Shown one piece after another: positions 38,301-51,264 of a DNA stretch of 55,759 nucleotides. A program made the translations under genes and the position numbers. Where the stretch lies: contig CAMPET010000003.1 of assembly GCA_946803715.1 (NCBI GenBank), positions 851,554 through 907,312 on the forward strand, in the 5' to 3' direction. The notes below the pieces were generated by a model. It was given only the letters and a program-made list of their open reading frames with translations, had not been told where the DNA came from and searched no databases. Each line of letters begins with the position of its first letter. Positions within the stretch are counted from its first letter, which is position 1. The DNA is from Beroe ovata. Taxonomy: Eukaryota; Ctenophora; Nuda; Beroida; Beroidae.

Positions 38301-41300
38301 AACATGAAAACCTGCGTTAACGCCAGTACCTATACCTAACTACATAACTGACTACATAACTGAATGTCGAATGATAAGTTTTTTTCATGACAAACTTTCA
38401 AAACCGGAGAAGAACAATACAACGAACCTCCATAACATCGAAGATCATTATCTTGCCCCTCGCCGAGACCTCCTCTCCCATACTACTCATAGTTCCTGCC
38501 ACCACATACCCCTTACTCTGCTCACCCATCTGTTCTCCCGACAACTCCATGTACTTCATACACGTGACACGCTCGTACTTTGGGAAGTCTATCTTACTGT
38601 CGGGTATAACTTCCCACCCGTCTCGTGCGTACAGGGTGATGGAGTACCAGTTGAGCGAGGGATACGGGAAGCTGTCGTCCTCCTCTATCGATACTTCCTC
38701 CTTGTCTAGGTTGTTTTGTTGAGCTGGTCGCATGGGGTTGAGCGAGGGTGTGCTCGTACACACTGCGTACCTGGTGGTAGGGAAGCGGATATTGTGAAAT
38801 TGAACTTTATTATTACATAGAAAGTTGAATATTGATTTAACGTTGATTAGGTACGTATTTCAATCTTATTCAAAGAGACAATAACCCTAATTTAATTGAA
38901 CAATGCACCATTTGAGATCCTAGTAGAATCGCTTTTAATTCTCACGTTTTTGTGTCCTGATGGTAAGCAACAAAGTGTGGTGTTGCCCTGAGGTTGACTT
39001 TCCGAGCAGGCCAGTGGTTGTCGTATGAGAGTGTGGCGGGCAGTGTACACACTCTCAGCTCATCGGTGCTACTAAAGTAGAGGAAACCGTGTTCACAGTT
39101 CACGTTGTGGAAGGGGGCGAAACATGTCACCTGCGTGGAGTGGGGTGTCAAGAACACATCATGATGTGTTGATCGGAACAAAATATGGTGTCAAGATAGA
39201 AGGGAAGAGTGGGATCAAGTGTCCGGTTGACTCACCTTACCGTCTAGGTACATGGGGTGTGTTCTAAGGGCACCGTGAGTGGTGAGGAACAGCCAGTAAG
39301 GGAGATCACCACAGAGGAATATACCCGTGTAACCTACGGAGATGAAGAAAATATAGAGGAATTTCCAAAATATTGAATTCATGTCTTAATAAACGCTGCA
39401 TAATGGTCCGCTATGGGCTCTGATCGAGGGGCCTGATCTTGGCGAGTGTCCACTGTCCATGTAGACTACTGTTAGGGTAGACTAACCTGCTATGTTGCTG
39501 AAGTACTGTATTTTGGGGGTATAATGTGGGTGGGCGTCCATGTCAATGAGCTTGTTCCCCCGCGTCTTCTTCTTCTTGATCAAAACTTCGTGCTGGACCT
39601 TCGCAAAGCGGACCTTCAGACCGTTCTTATCTAAAACATTCGTGAGCAGCGGCACAATTGGACGGAAATTCAGTATTCAGCCTTATAGTGATGAAATGCT
39701 TGTTTAAAGTATAAATGATAAACATGTAGTACCAACCAGGGGTGTTGAAAGGAAATGCAGAGTAGATGAACAGATCATCGTCAATGAGGGTGAGAAGATG
39801 AGGTCTCTGCCTCCTCCACCCCATTCCAACGACACAGATCTCCTTAACTAGGGGGATACCCTCACTTCCCACACTGGCGTGTTCTTCACTTCCAACTAGC
39901 ACCTGGTGACGTCATACTGTCACATGTTGTCAGACACGTCATTTACAGTATACACCCAGCTCTTATCATTCACACAGGGCATGATGTAGTTCACAAATGG
40001 CAGGAATTTCTCATACCTTTGGGCTCATGGCAAAGTTTTTACAGAAGAAGAGTAGATTCCATGTGGGCACTGATCTAATCTCTAGTACCCCATCGTCTCT
40101 GGTGAGACAACACCAATGCGTGGGGTTGTGTATCTGCGTGACCATTGGGGGCCCCGGCTCTTGTGGTCTAGTCGGCTACAAAACAGAGCATGAATTAGTA
40201 ACAGTTCACCCTCCCCCATATGATTTACACTTCAAATGCTCCATATAAGGAAAACAAGGACGACTGACTACCTTGGCAGTGCTTGCAGATCCATCATTAG
40301 CCTGCTTCTTGAACTCCTCGAACAACTTATCTGAGTCTCCGTAGAGGAGGGCATCCTCATCCAGCTCCTCCTCGACAACATTGGAGGAGGGGTCGCCCTT
40401 GTCTGTGGTCGCCCTGGTCTCCTCGCTCTCCTGAACTATGTACGGCTCTGTGGTGAAGAAACCCGACTCATCTGTGTACGTTGTTAGACACCTGCACGTT
40501 TCATATTGATGGATTGGAAGTAAAATTGAGATAGCAAGAATGCACATATGTGAACCAAAAAACCCCAGTATTAGTCAATGGAGACGCTCACACAGTGTGT
40601 GTAGATGAAGTGTCAGTGAGTAGTAGTTGTGGCTTCTTGTCTCGTGTAACAACACCCAACAGCTTGACAACCCCTGACATCAGCATAACCACACCGTACG
40701 GGTCACAGATTGATGCACCGGATATTGTTTCTGACAACTAGGAAATAACGAGGTACAAAACCCTATGAAAATATCTCACCAATGTGGCATGACAAAGTGA
40801 CACTTATTGTGTGATCGGACAATTGGCTTGTTAGATAGGATTGTTGGTCAAATTGGCTAGGTCACATGTAAGCTAGGATAAGTACCTCGAGTCTGTGAAG
40901 TAGTTTCGACTCTTGTAGGAGAAGGATGGACATGGGGCACACTTGTACCACGTAACTCTGAATACTACCCACGTACAGGGTAGTTTCCGATGTGGCAAAT
41001 CCAGATTCCTCTACTTCCGTGATATCCTCGCCTTGTTAGAGAGAATATAGCTTTCAATATCTGGAGTTTCACTCACGGTGGGTCACTTTCATTATTTATT
41101 AATTTGCAATTTCTGCCCTTTCTATAAGCTCGAGGAAGGTTTCCTCTGCGGAATTTTCAGTTAACAAATGAAGAGAGGTTATCTTCAAAAGAGATTATTT
41201 TCAAGATTCGCATAATTCACCACCGGCTAGACCATTTTAGCATTTTGAGTTCGTTGTATCGCAAAATATAATCAAAAACTAATTTCAACTTTCTGAGTGT

Positions 41301-44134
41301 CTCATCAAAAGGAGAAGAAAGGTTAACAGATGCGTTACGAAACATCTTTTGTCAGATATGATTGAAGACCGCAATGACGAATTGACGCACAGGGACCGCT
41401 ATTTGGTAGGTGGAAACAAACAAGAATCACGTAGTCATGAAAATAGCACGGGGAATTGAGAGTGAACTACCTGTTTGTAGGATAAGAGTGCTGTCCGCTT
41501 TAGCCAGGATGAGGAATGAGTGGTGGGGAGATGAGAAATCTGTTCGGATTGTCCACATGTTATACACTGTCGGGAGATCAAATGTGCTGTTTATCATGGG
41601 CCTCATCGAGTTTTGGAAGATGGATAGCGCACCGTTTTTACCGTATCTGAGGAAAACGTCGCGTGATTTAGGTAACGCGTGACTCTAACAACGCGTGAGG
41701 AAGTGACACGACAACACACGTGCGCGATGACGTACCCGCTGCACGCCACTATCTCGAGATCGTGATGATTTCCACCCTTGTACTCCTCACTGAGGAAGGG
41801 AGATTCTCCCACTGTCATCTGTGTAATGGGGGAGAAGTTCATGAGGCTGTCCACCACTTCGAACGAGTAGATGGACAGGAGCACGTCCCTCTTGTCCTCT
41901 TCTTTCCCGAATATCTCAAGATCGAGGTCGTCTTCGTCTTCTAACTGCAGGGGTGGGAGGGGGGAGAATTGGGGTCGCAACTCTTTGGCCTTTGGGAATA
42001 GTACCAAGGATAACTGCGGGAAATAACCTGAAAACCCAAATATAGATTGATTTCGTGACATACCCTGGGTCGTTTGTTTGACTGCTCCTCCAATATATTA
42101 GCTGTAACACTGCTCTTCTCTTGGTAGTAAAGGAGAATGGAGTTGCCAAAGCGGGATCCAAGGAAAATGTAGTTCCCTGTGACGGGCAGGGTTTACGAAA
42201 ACTACCTAGTACCTCCAAATTTCAGGAATGTATGATAGAAATTCTTGAAACCAATGCACCAAATGCCGAACGGATTTATGATACCTGCGGCCATACACAA
42301 GCAGCTAGTGAGAACAGAGGACGCTGCTTTCATCCAGCTGAATCGCTTCACAGACCTCATCCCATCCGATAGAAGTGTGATGAGATAGAGGTCCCCAGAT
42401 TTCAGTGATATCAGCACTCGTTCACTCTCCATTACAACAGCCTGTCAATGGACTTCGTATCTCATAGTCCGTCGAAATTCAAGGATCTCTCATGACGCCA
42501 ATTCCATTATCAAAGGGTGACCCGTGACATGTGAGCATCAAATTTCAATGTTTCAATATCATAACGAGCCACGTGTGAGTTACCTGCGAGTCATCCAGGG
42601 TCAACATGTATTCCCCTTGTCTTTGTAAAGGAAAGTCAGTTGTTTTAGAGGCAAGTGAGTTGAGGAGTACACCAAATGGAGGTATCGACTGGTTTAGATA
42701 GAGGAGAGAATTGACAGCAAATATGAGAACTCCTGTGGGATAATTAATTTACTCGTACATAACAGCTGAAGTGACAAATGTAAAAGTTCATTCATTTTTC
42801 ATCATTCAATTTCTTCTCGACACATCAATTCATCGATCAATTCATAAATAAGGGAAGTAGTCTGAGTCAGCACAGTCGAAATTAGAATTATCATGGTAGA
42901 ATGGATGCGTACCTCCAGTGGGCTTGGGAACAGGGACAGCGTAAAGACTATCGAATGGTAGGTTATTCTGTGACCAAATGATGGGGTGCACCTTGTCTCT
43001 GATATTTAGTGCTATCGCAACTATTGAACACGTATCCTGGGATTACATGGGGACTGATAACATGGAGACTGTTGAGCAAGTGAAGGCGATCATAACTTCA
43101 TAAGGTAACATTTAGTTTTCAAGATTTACGATTGATTAAAGTATTTCGGGTAGATAGGTATACAGTGTTACAGTGGTAGGTACCTTTCTGACTGCTACCC
43201 TTCCAGGCCACGTTCGTAACGGTTCATAGAGCAAGAGTATGGTAGGCTCGCAGTATCCGTGCAGAAATTGAAAGTCCTTCACATTGTTCACTTTCTCGTC
43301 TAGTTTCTTCAGGTCGACGACGTAACTGCAAGGGGAGGAGAGACTTGGAAAAAAGATATCAATTTGAGTTTCAGCGTGATGCAGTAAACGAAAGAATGAG
43401 GAGAAAAACATCAAACCTGTGAGTCATCACATCAGGAGTGTTCTTAGCTGGTTTTATCAGAGGAACTACGACCAACCTTGAACCATATATCAACATTGCC
43501 GCACTTCTGTTTTCGGAGTCAACTCTGACCTGAAATGATCAAATTCAATATCGAAGCTGCTCTCCTTCTCAGATTGAACAAAGACTGTAGCTGTTATAGA
43601 ATGTCACAATGTCACATGAATAAGTTTAATTGCAGGCAAGATCCCACCTGAGGGGAAAATGTCTGCTGCAGGAACATCTGCCTCTGGTCATCTTGTTCAT
43701 AGTTGTATAACATCCTTGTTTTGAAGGAATGCACTGAAGGGTCATAGTCAATGACCGAGAGCTGAGCCTCACCCAAAGCGACTAGCAGTGAGTGACGCTT
43801 ATTTCCAGGATATTTGGCAGGAGCAATGGAGCTTATTACGCCATAAAGGTTACACGCTAGTACCTGAAGCGGTAATCATGTAATAGCTTTTTTGAATTTG
43901 ACAAATAAAGACAGGAATTGCAAGGTGTTATAGAATTGTACTGTGTCGCATAATAACCTGTTCAAGACGGTGCCGAATCTGCCCATCATCCTGCATTGGG
44001 ACATATCTGAACACACGGAGCAGACTCCCTCCAGCAACAACAAGGTTAGGCTCGTCTGGCGTGATGAAGGAGCAGTTACAGCAGTGGTCTACTGAACTAG
44101 GGGGATGGTTGAGCCGGTATACTCCGAATACCAT
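32332..44134 (-). CDS. CPSF1: Cleavage and polyadenylation factor CPSF160
   Basis: CPSF1 is the triple beta-propeller scaffold of the mPSF core that recognises AAUAAA with WDR33 and CPSF30. Twenty-four exons close in phase at 1364 residues (human 1443): 44134-43958, 43863-43648, 43529-43417, 43325-43184, 43036-42913, 42732-42584, 42441-42285, 42176-42064, 41944-41736, 41646-41471, 41031-40886, 40737-40592, 40491-40272, 40175-40017, 39902-39737, 39630-39487, 39333-39236, 39130-38946, 38770-38428, 38108-37906, 37758-37548, 37415-37279, 32875-32702, 32518-32332. Matching segments include [88 protein letters not shown]-like [37 protein letters not shown] and [12 protein letters not shown]. Intron 22 (4.4 kb) contains an F-box gene. 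CTCTCTATCAG ends 2 bases before the ATG. Confidence 0.97.
33221..35512 (-). CDS. F-box/WD40-repeat protein, intronless
   Basis: A single frame; from the chosen ATG it encodes 763 residues (the frame stays open to 35674, with an acceptor-like CACATCAG ending at 35563). An N-terminal helical region ([11 protein letters not shown]...[10 protein letters not shown]) precedes an F-box at residues 199-240 ([30 protein letters not shown]). A disordered Ser/Pro/Lys linker follows ([13 protein letters not shown]). WD repeats start near residue 490 ([71 protein letters not shown]). F-box/WD40 proteins are substrate receptors of SCF ubiquitin ligases; the F-box binds Skp1 and the propeller binds the degron. 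The exact FBXW class is not clear. It lies within CPSF1 intron 22 on the same strand, an unusual arrangement that needs its own promoter or leader acceptor. Confidence 0.88.
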   Translation of the reverse strand: MDTITVESLAKQTEYKQITDHFKKWRRWQRHYFFCQYTSFLDVKLLEMLLTDFEPLYHSGYNRLEAQEEEIGKPSTDSLLNGNPESIIAHRNNQCRIPEERLQHVHATEEVFETKTLADFILKPNPINLEVYGQTMDTCTMRDHFLAEIEKLAEIYRTWEAHEYIHLIHVLFPYCDKATLLYLSSCVNLRVYVHNKFLKLPDRVVEVILSHLPPSDLVNAARVCKSWYNLSYKSSSWKKHALELNGNFLDFGGIVKRSDDTMWRRIYIELFEISRQRDSQPRLRIGSIIQTFPTSATPNQSPLSADRRSTIPEMIKSAFKNTISSLDDGADEGLDVVAELTDKSSVPSTPRKKKVSLRVTPSGSVTPGIERYTSFMKSSSPMKTLAVKPSFINNNTDSIPLQDSECHDLLIDIPRIASIHGSCCQEDELAYEEVADQPRRHSERHVKFIKDITGYTNWMSALATTYPLKEVSELIGHKQPVYTFQADALRIISGCKNGVIRIWDFKTGRPIKKAVAHSGAVNSVQFDGYKVVTAGWDNFVKIFNVTSLKCLAILNGHTNSVTRAIFNKDHLISVSLDKTIRVYHPRSSDDSKTTSYTCEHVLTGHEAGITHGDMDERNILSGSLDHTIRIWCSTTYTTTRIIYCGAEILHFTFDHGLILASTSNHRLVFVDRTKECPSHTISTGDHKVNFIWLYGSRFITGDSGGEVKEWDLPSGALLRTLFGHLGEVYCIQANRTQIMSSSADHSIKIWHLAKLKSSDNGVD
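35563..37278. other. Non-coding part of CPSF1 intron 22 / F-box upstream region
   Basis: AT-rich sequence between the F-box gene and CPSF1 exon 22. It must hold any promoter of the F-box gene. A small GC-rich patch at about 37060-37100 (GCGCGCATCGCGCGG) resembles the dispersed repeats. No exon or RNA gene seen. Confidence 0.5.
38117..38232. repeat. Near-perfect palindrome, ~54-bp arms
   Basis: Left arm 38117-38170 (ATGAGAGAGAGTTAGTTAAT...AAATGAAAATACGT) and right arm 38177-38232 are reverse complements except for one extra GA unit, around a 6-base loop ATTTAG. It lies in the CPSF1 intron directly before the acceptor of the exon starting at 38108. The left arm includes that intron's pyrimidine tract. 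A GGCACCTGAGCAAA-like acceptor copy follows beyond the right arm at about 38278-38292. Confidence 0.9.
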
Positions 44135-44813
44135 TGCTGATAGAGAGAACTGCATGAAGAGAATGATTATTTGTTATGCACTATGAAGATTACATTCTAC
44201 AGGAATATGAATAAGTTTCCATCACGTCACCGGTCATAGAACCCAAGACGTAAATGATGAAGATTCGCGATTCCCTCACATTTCAATCATGAGATTTATA
44301 TTTACTTCATTATATTCAAGTTAAGTGCTTTTCCTGTGCAACTCTTTGTCTGGAACAAAAACGTTGCCCCCAACAATTTTAATAGGGAGTCGAGTGGATT
44401 TCAAAATAACTCACCAGCAGCCGGCATCCGCGACAAGTTTTATTATTTACTCGTCAACTGCGAAATCCCTCTCCTGGTATCAGCAAGATCTTCTCTATCT
44501 GTATATAATATATATCCGTATATCTGGAGATTGATTTTTCTCTGTTATTAATTTCTTTCTGTGAATTTTCCGCGGTCCAATCCTTTCTGTTCCTTCACAG
44601 AGGGGTCAGGGTAATAGAAGTAACATGTCTAGAACTTGAAAATATTGCATTTTGTCAACGAGACATGCTGATGGATTAGCTTATCAGCTTGTGCATCACA
44701 AATCACGCACCCAACAAGAACTTTATGTGTACTCCAGACTCCTATATTTTATCCAACAGTTTTATAGCTTTTCGTTGCGAGTTACCTATTGTACAACTGT
44801 AGATTGTAGAACA
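44135..44813. other. Intergenic between divergent CPSF1 and receptor genes
   Basis: 679 bp between the two start codons, so it must hold both upstream regions. AT-rich; no repeat or RNA gene seen. Confidence 0.5.
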
Positions 44814-47800
44814 ATGATTGTTCAGATATTGACAGCAGTTCAGTCGCTCTCAATAGCACTTGCAAAGGATGGTGAGTGATATTCATAGTAAGTAGTTACC
44901 AAGATGAACTTTGAGTGATCAGTTTCCCACAGCAAATGCAGTTCTCATCAAAACAGGAGATATTCAACTGAGTTTGACGACTTTTAGGGGGTCAAATGAG
45001 AACGTATCGGCAGGATTCGTTTTGGCTAGACTTAATAAAAAAGTAGGTACAGATCTTGCTCGTATCCTGACATCATTTCAAGTCCATTGTTTTCTTACTC
45101 CAATAACGTATATTATCTTTGCAAAAATTACTGTTTGCTTCTCAAAAGTAACCCTCTATTTTCGCCTTCTTAAAGGGGGCCGAAGATTCCAAAGTTATTC
45201 GAGCTTGATATGTCGTTCGTATGCTACTCATATGATTCGAATAACGATGGCTTTATCTATGATAACTATCCATTCAATAGGTTGCAGTATCTTAAGATTG
45301 AGGGATATAGAATATAATAGAAACATGATACCTAACAGCTTTTGAGTAATGAGAAGCAGAGATTTTGCAAACTAGGAATTAATTTCTATGATCCTAATCA
45401 CTAATAGGTAATCCATTTCCATGATCAGGTAGGTACAGTAAGCACCAAAGGATTTAGTGAACAAAGTGCCGACTACATCTGTCAGACCAGTGGTTTCAAG
45501 AGAGGTGTTGATTGGTTTGGCGTGCCCATTTTGCTGCAATCAGGCAAATTAAGAGGCCTCCTCGAGTATGCGTTGATCTATCAGCTGGATTGTTCAATTG
45601 ATGAATCAAAATCTGAAAAGTGTTCATACAAAGTGATAGGAGGGGATGAAGATTTAGAAGAGTTCATGGTTGGTTATGAAAAGAAGGTGAGCAAAGGAGA
45701 ACATGCTTTGGTTGTTGTGTGTGAACCACGAAAAGGTGAGAAAGATAGATTGCTGCGAATTGAGTTATTTCACACATAAGGTACAGCAAGGAGCACCCTT
45801 CCAAACTTCCGTGCCTACTATTAAAATACAAAACAACCATCAGGTGAGTGCCAAACAAGGAAAAACTTTTCTGGGTTCCTCGTTGAAGAATGCCAAGAAA
45901 TGGAAGGACTTTTCAAAGTATTCAAATGCCCGCAATCAGATGAGTATTTCACAGCACTTTCAGGTGACAACACATACAATGCCTTTGCAAAAATTTCAAA
46001 GTTATGCTCAAATGACTCAAATAGCTATCAATCATGTGGTTTTCAACTAGGCAAACGCTTGACAAAAGTGATTAACCTGGGAAATGTTTTATGTGATCAA
46101 GTATCCTGTCAGCTAGGAATAACAGAAAATTTACTGCAATTCGGCATAGCACCATGGCAGATATCGTTTACATACTTTTTGGTACAGGAATGCTTGGATA
46201 GTACTACCTCTAACTACGATGCACGATGGCCAGTATACTGTAAACCGGGTCTTTCAGAAGGAATTTGTAATAATGCATCAAAACATCTACTTCAAGAAGT
46301 GAATGGAGAGATCCAAAAATGCGACATGATATGCCAGGATACTACCTGTGTTGATGAACAATATTGCAATGATCTTCATTATGGCATCTCCTGTTACAAG
46401 AGAGGAAAGCAAAATTATGTCAGAACCTTCGACATTTGTAATGATATCTTTGACTGTGATGATGCATCTGATGAGCGGTTTTGTGATTCTGGGATGTTTT
46501 CAGGCACCCCAAAGTGTAACCCTGTTCATTTCATGGGACTACAAGCCCCCATATTTAATTATACCCGCTGTGGTCCACTACAAACACGCAGCATTGAAAT
46601 CAAAGAATCGTACTGCATGAATTTCACAGATCAATTAAATTGCACTGACCCTTCAAGGGGCGTTTTAGAGTGCGTTCACAAGGGCTTCCCAGCAACTGTA
46701 TCTTATGCAGTACTTTGTTTACATGAGGTGAGCCTATGTGATGATGGATTGGATTCTAAATGCAAGAAAACTTCGAATTCATGTCTAGTTCATGAACATT
46801 TGCTATGTGATGGAAAATATGATTGTAAAGATGGAAGCGATGAAACAAGCGATGCAGCTCAGTGTACTAAAGTTATTGCTAAGAAATGCTTTCGCAGGTA
46901 CAGTAAATATATATCATAGAACATGGTTTAAAACTGATAGAAATATAGGTAGGTAGGTATCGAAATTCGAAATTCTCTTTTTGCTTGCCATGATTAAAAA
47001 AATTTTTCCTCATGCCATCTATCTTTTTGACACGTTGTTGTGTTTGGCATATCAAGCTTGGTATTTAGATACTATAGACTTACTCCTTAAATATGGTATC
47101 ATGTTAGCCATAAATACGCCATAATTCATTAATTATCATATTAACCACTGAGCATCTTGCATACTCTACATCCCTTTCTGATACAACTCTTCTACCACTC
47201 ATATAGGTATAAACACCAAGAGGAGTTGCCAATTCCAGTTCATTGGTTGAGTGATGGTATCTCAGATTGCTTAACAGATGAAGATGAACAATTCAACATC
47301 TGGCCAATGTGCAAAAATACAGGAGGTTTCAGACGTGTTTATGACAATAGTAGCTGTGATAATGTGTATCTCTGTAATCATGCTTCAAATGATTTTATAG
47401 AGCTGGACCGACTTTGTGATGGTATCGATGACTGTGGCGAGGAAGAAACTGTTTGCCACGCAGCTCATCAGTCATCTACATACTTCACTGATACCATTTC
47501 ATCAGACAACACTCATTTTCTGTTTCACTGCCTTCCTGGATTGTCCAGTATGGAGCTACTGTCCACTCCATGCATTGAGCAGGAGTATAAAATACAAGAA
47601 GTTCCACAGATTGGAAGGTGGGCTTCACCTGTCATAAAAACCCCTCACATTAAAGTTGATTGCAATTATGTGTATGGAGAGTTATATGTTTTTCTAAGCT
47701 GCCTAGATAGATGCATCAATTCGTCTTGTGTCAGGATGCCTGTTCACGAGTTATCATGTTCAAATCATAAAGAAAGTGGTGCAATCACACTTGCCACGAA

Positions 47801-49208
47801 TGGAAAGCTGATGTATGTCATAAAAACCCGGGGAAAATACAACAACAATTTTTATCAATGTAAGAACCAGAAATGTATCACTTTTGATAAACTCTGTAAT
47901 CTTGCGGATGATTGTGGAGACCAATCAGATGAAGTCAACTGCACAAATTCATTCCAATGTATGTCATCTGAAATATACTTGTCAAGGGAGAAAGTTTGTG
48001 ATGGTCATATTGACTGCTCAGATCATTCTGATGAGTGCAATCATGAATGTAGCAAAGAAATTATTCCAGGAAGTTTTCTCAAGGTATCAGCTTGGTCTAT
48101 AGGTTCAACTGCTTTTCTGATGAATGCATTTTCGTTGATTAAAATTTTCCAGGAACCCTGGAATAGGAAAAGGGGCATCATCATGACCAGAGCATTCAAA
48201 ACATTGATACACATAGGAGATTTCATGGTTGGCATATACTTAGTAGCAATTGCTTTTGTTGACTCAATTCTTGTGAGAGAGGAATATTGTACCCAACAGT
48301 TTCTCTGGATAACAAGTGTTTACTGCTCTGTTCTTGGGGTGGTAAGCACAACAGGATCAACAATTTCATTATTTTCAATGACTTTATTGAGCATCCTACG
48401 TATCCAAAGTATAAGGATAAAAACTGGAAACAGAAAAATGGCAAGAGCTTATTTGAAAATAGGGATTATATTCAGCACAGTCATACTTGCTTCAGTTGCT
48501 ATATCTTTATTCCCACTTTTTGATTATTTCGAAGACTTCTTTGTAAATGGAAGGACCTATCCCAACTTAATTTTGTTTGTTACAGCTGCAACAAAGAAGG
48601 AACATTTGAATGTTTTGAAAGCATATTATGGTGACATAAGATTAAGTGGCCTTTATTGGAGAGACATCTATACACTGCTAGGAAACATGTTCTCAAATGA
48701 CTATGGTCCTATTGTTCAAAGGAAGATTGGTTTTTATGGGAATGAAGGGGTATGTCTCTTCAAATACTTTGTAAAGAGTGATGATCCACAGAAACTTTTC
48801 GTTTGGATAGTGCTGCTTCTCAACTTAACATGTTTTTTGATTATCACTGTTTGTTATAGCATTATAAACATGGGCGTCACGAGGAGCAGAAAAAAACTGA
48901 GAAGAATGTTAGCTTCTCGAAATACTGATCAGTCAACAGAACGGCTAGGAAGGAACATAACAATTATTATTCTTACTGATTTCATGTGCTGGATACCATT
49001 CATTTTGATATGTGCTCTCCATTCCATAGAAGTTGTTGATGCAACCTCTTTATATGCATCTTCATCTATCATAATCCTACCAATTAACTCAGTCATCAAT
49101 CCCATCATATATAATCACGATTTTGTCAGTCAGAAAGCTACTACTCTAAGGAAAAGATTAATAAAGAAACCTCCTCTGCTGAATCAATTGGAAATCAAAC
49201 AAGGTTGA
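44814..49208 (+). CDS. SRCR/LDL-A receptor with LGR-type 7TM, no LRRs
   Basis: Proposed exons 44814-44871, 44933-45042, 45186-45218, 45429-45735, 45844-46897, 47207-49208; they close in phase at 1187 residues. The 33-base third exon is least certain. Order: signal-peptide-like MIVQILTAVQSLSIALA; a divergent SRCR domain (KLFELDMSF-VGTVSTKGFSE, ADYICQTSGF, ending HALVVVC); Cys-rich ectodomain with about five LDL-A modules (DICNDIFDCDDASDERFC, LLCDGKYDCKDGSDE, LCDGIDDCGEEETVC, LCNLADDCGDQSDEVNC, VCDGHIDCSDHSDEC); then seven helices from about residue 810. The helices are LGR/relaxin-receptor type: HIGDFMVGIYLVAIAFVD (TM2), ILTDFMCWIPF (TM6), LPINSVINPIIYN (TM7, NPxxY). The E/DRY site reads ILRIQ. 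Relaxin-type LGRs and molluscan GRL101 carry LDL-A plus leucine-rich repeats; I see no LRR here. Ligand unknown. Confidence 0.85.
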
Positions 49209-50438
49209 CAGAATATCATCGAGTTTAGAGGCTTCACCCTAAAGATTGCCCTATAACTGAAGGGTTGGTACAGCTTGTTGAAGTGTAAACACCATCTTTT
49301 TGATATTAGTAACTCTATGATAGACTCATTGTCATGAAATTGAATATTATGCACATCAGCAGAGACAGTTGTTGGAGTATGTCATGTTTTAATGAGCCAG
49401 TATGATGTACAAGTCGCTGGCCACAAAATCTTGAAAATGCACTTAATCAAGCAAATGGTATGATCTTCAACTTGTGAGAATGAGAGCTTTCGAATGATAA
49501 CATAATATTACTAATCTATAATATAAAGGAAGAAGGCACTTATAGGAAAGTGGTCCCGCTGTATACGGATTTTTTGCAAGGTGGTAGAAAAATAAATTCC
49601 GCTGTCGAACATCATTTCGGATTTTTGATTTAGGTCTTATATTTTTTGTAATCGGCGTCGGAAGTTGGGAAAAGGGTTGCAAAAAACGACTATGCGATAT
49701 AGGAGGAATAAGCGTTGCTAGGCGACATAGGAGTTGCACGTGCATTTTTGATGAAAGTGTGCGCGCTTCACTGCTGTTGTCATTTCGTTGTTCTTTTATT
49801 TTAAGACATTTCAATTTTGATGCTCATCCCTTAAATTTCTTTATTTCACTTTTTATCCGATATTTAGTGTACCACGACTCCTTGACGGGCGTTCTAGTTA
49901 TTATAATAATCTAGGTAAATAAAAATAAATAAAAGGATAACGGTATTTAAACATCTCAATTCTCTAAAACACTAAAAAGAAACATTCACAGCCATTTGAT
50001 GACTGACTCTGTCGTGTCAAGGATTCCATTTTGTGCAGGCACTTGCCACTTCCAGGCTTGCATATGCTGGGCCTGGCAACTGCAGGTCGGAATTTTTTAT
50101 TTCAAAACCAAGCTGATTAATGATTATGCATCATTTGCATGTTAACTTTACACTATAGCGCATCGATTGTAGTCTAAAAGATGTGTCTACCAGTTATTTG
50201 ACTTATAAAGTGCGATCAATGACAGATGATCTGAAGGTTGTCAATCGATGATATATCCTGCCGAGAATTGCATTTTGCCTGCGCACCCAAAATTATTCTT
50301 GGAGCACCTGGGACAAGTATTATCATCACCAAAAGCCGCGGTTCATGCTTGCGTCAGGCCGCGAAACCCGGGCCAATCGCTGCAATGGTGGACAGGCGAG
50401 ACATTTCAGATCACAAAAAATTGTTGTAGGATTTTACC

Positions 50439-50513
50439 TTGCCGGATGTTATCTGTCCACTGTTTCTAAGTTTCTTGCGCACGGCGAAACAGTGGACAGA
50501 TAACATCCGGCAA
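50439..50513. mobile_element. MITE family B, first copy of the tandem
   Basis: 75-bp element with perfect 28-bp inverted ends beginning TTGCCGGATGTTATCTGTCC. It is flanked by ATTTTACC on both sides. Same insertion as at 51280-51354 if the tandem is an assembly artefact. Confidence 0.75.
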
Positions 50514-51264
50514 ATTTTACCGGCCTACCGTCNTGCGATATAGGAGGAATAAGCGTTGCTAGGCGACATAGGAGTTGCACGTGCATTTTTGATGAAAGTG
50601 TGCGCGCTTCACTGCTGTTGTCATTTCGTTGTTCTTTTATTTTAAGACATTTCAATTTTGATGCTCATCCCTTAAATTTCTTTATTTCACTTTTTATCCG
50701 ATATTTAGTGTACCACGACTCCTTGACGGGCGTTCTAGTTATTATAATAATCTAGGTAAATAAAAATAAATAAAAGGATAACGGTATTTAAACATCTCAA
50801 TTCTCTAAAACACTAAAAAGAAACATTCACAGCCATTTGATGACTGACTCTGTCGTGTCAAGGATTCCATTTTGTGCAGGCACTTGCCACTTCCAGGCTT
50901 GCATATGCTGGGCCTGGCAACTGCAGGTCGGAATTTTTTATTTCAAAACCAAGCTGATTAATGATTATGCATCATTTGCATGTTAACTTTACACTATAGC
51001 GCATCGATTGTAGTCTAAAAGATGTGTCTACCAGTTATTTGACTTATAAAGTGCGATCAATGACAGATGATCTGAAGGTTGTCAATCGATGATATATCCT
51101 GCCGAGAATTGCATTTTGCCTGCGCACCCAAAATTATTCTTGGAGCACCTGGGACAAGTATTATCATCACCAAAAGCCGCGGTTCATGCTTGCGTCAGGC
51201 CGCGAAACCCGGGCCAATCGCTGCAATGGTGGACAGGCGAGACATTTCAGATCACAAAAAATTG

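Noticed and set aside
41410-41682. Plus-strand 90-residue frame
   Set aside because: It lies opposite a CPSF1 exon (41646-41471) that matches human CPSF1 closely ([31 protein letters not shown]).
45225-45345. EF-hand-like segment (DSNNDGFIYDNYPF) as an extension of receptor exon 3
   Set aside because: Only ending exon 3 at 45218 keeps phase with the SRCR exon at 45429; the extension has no donor in phase 0.
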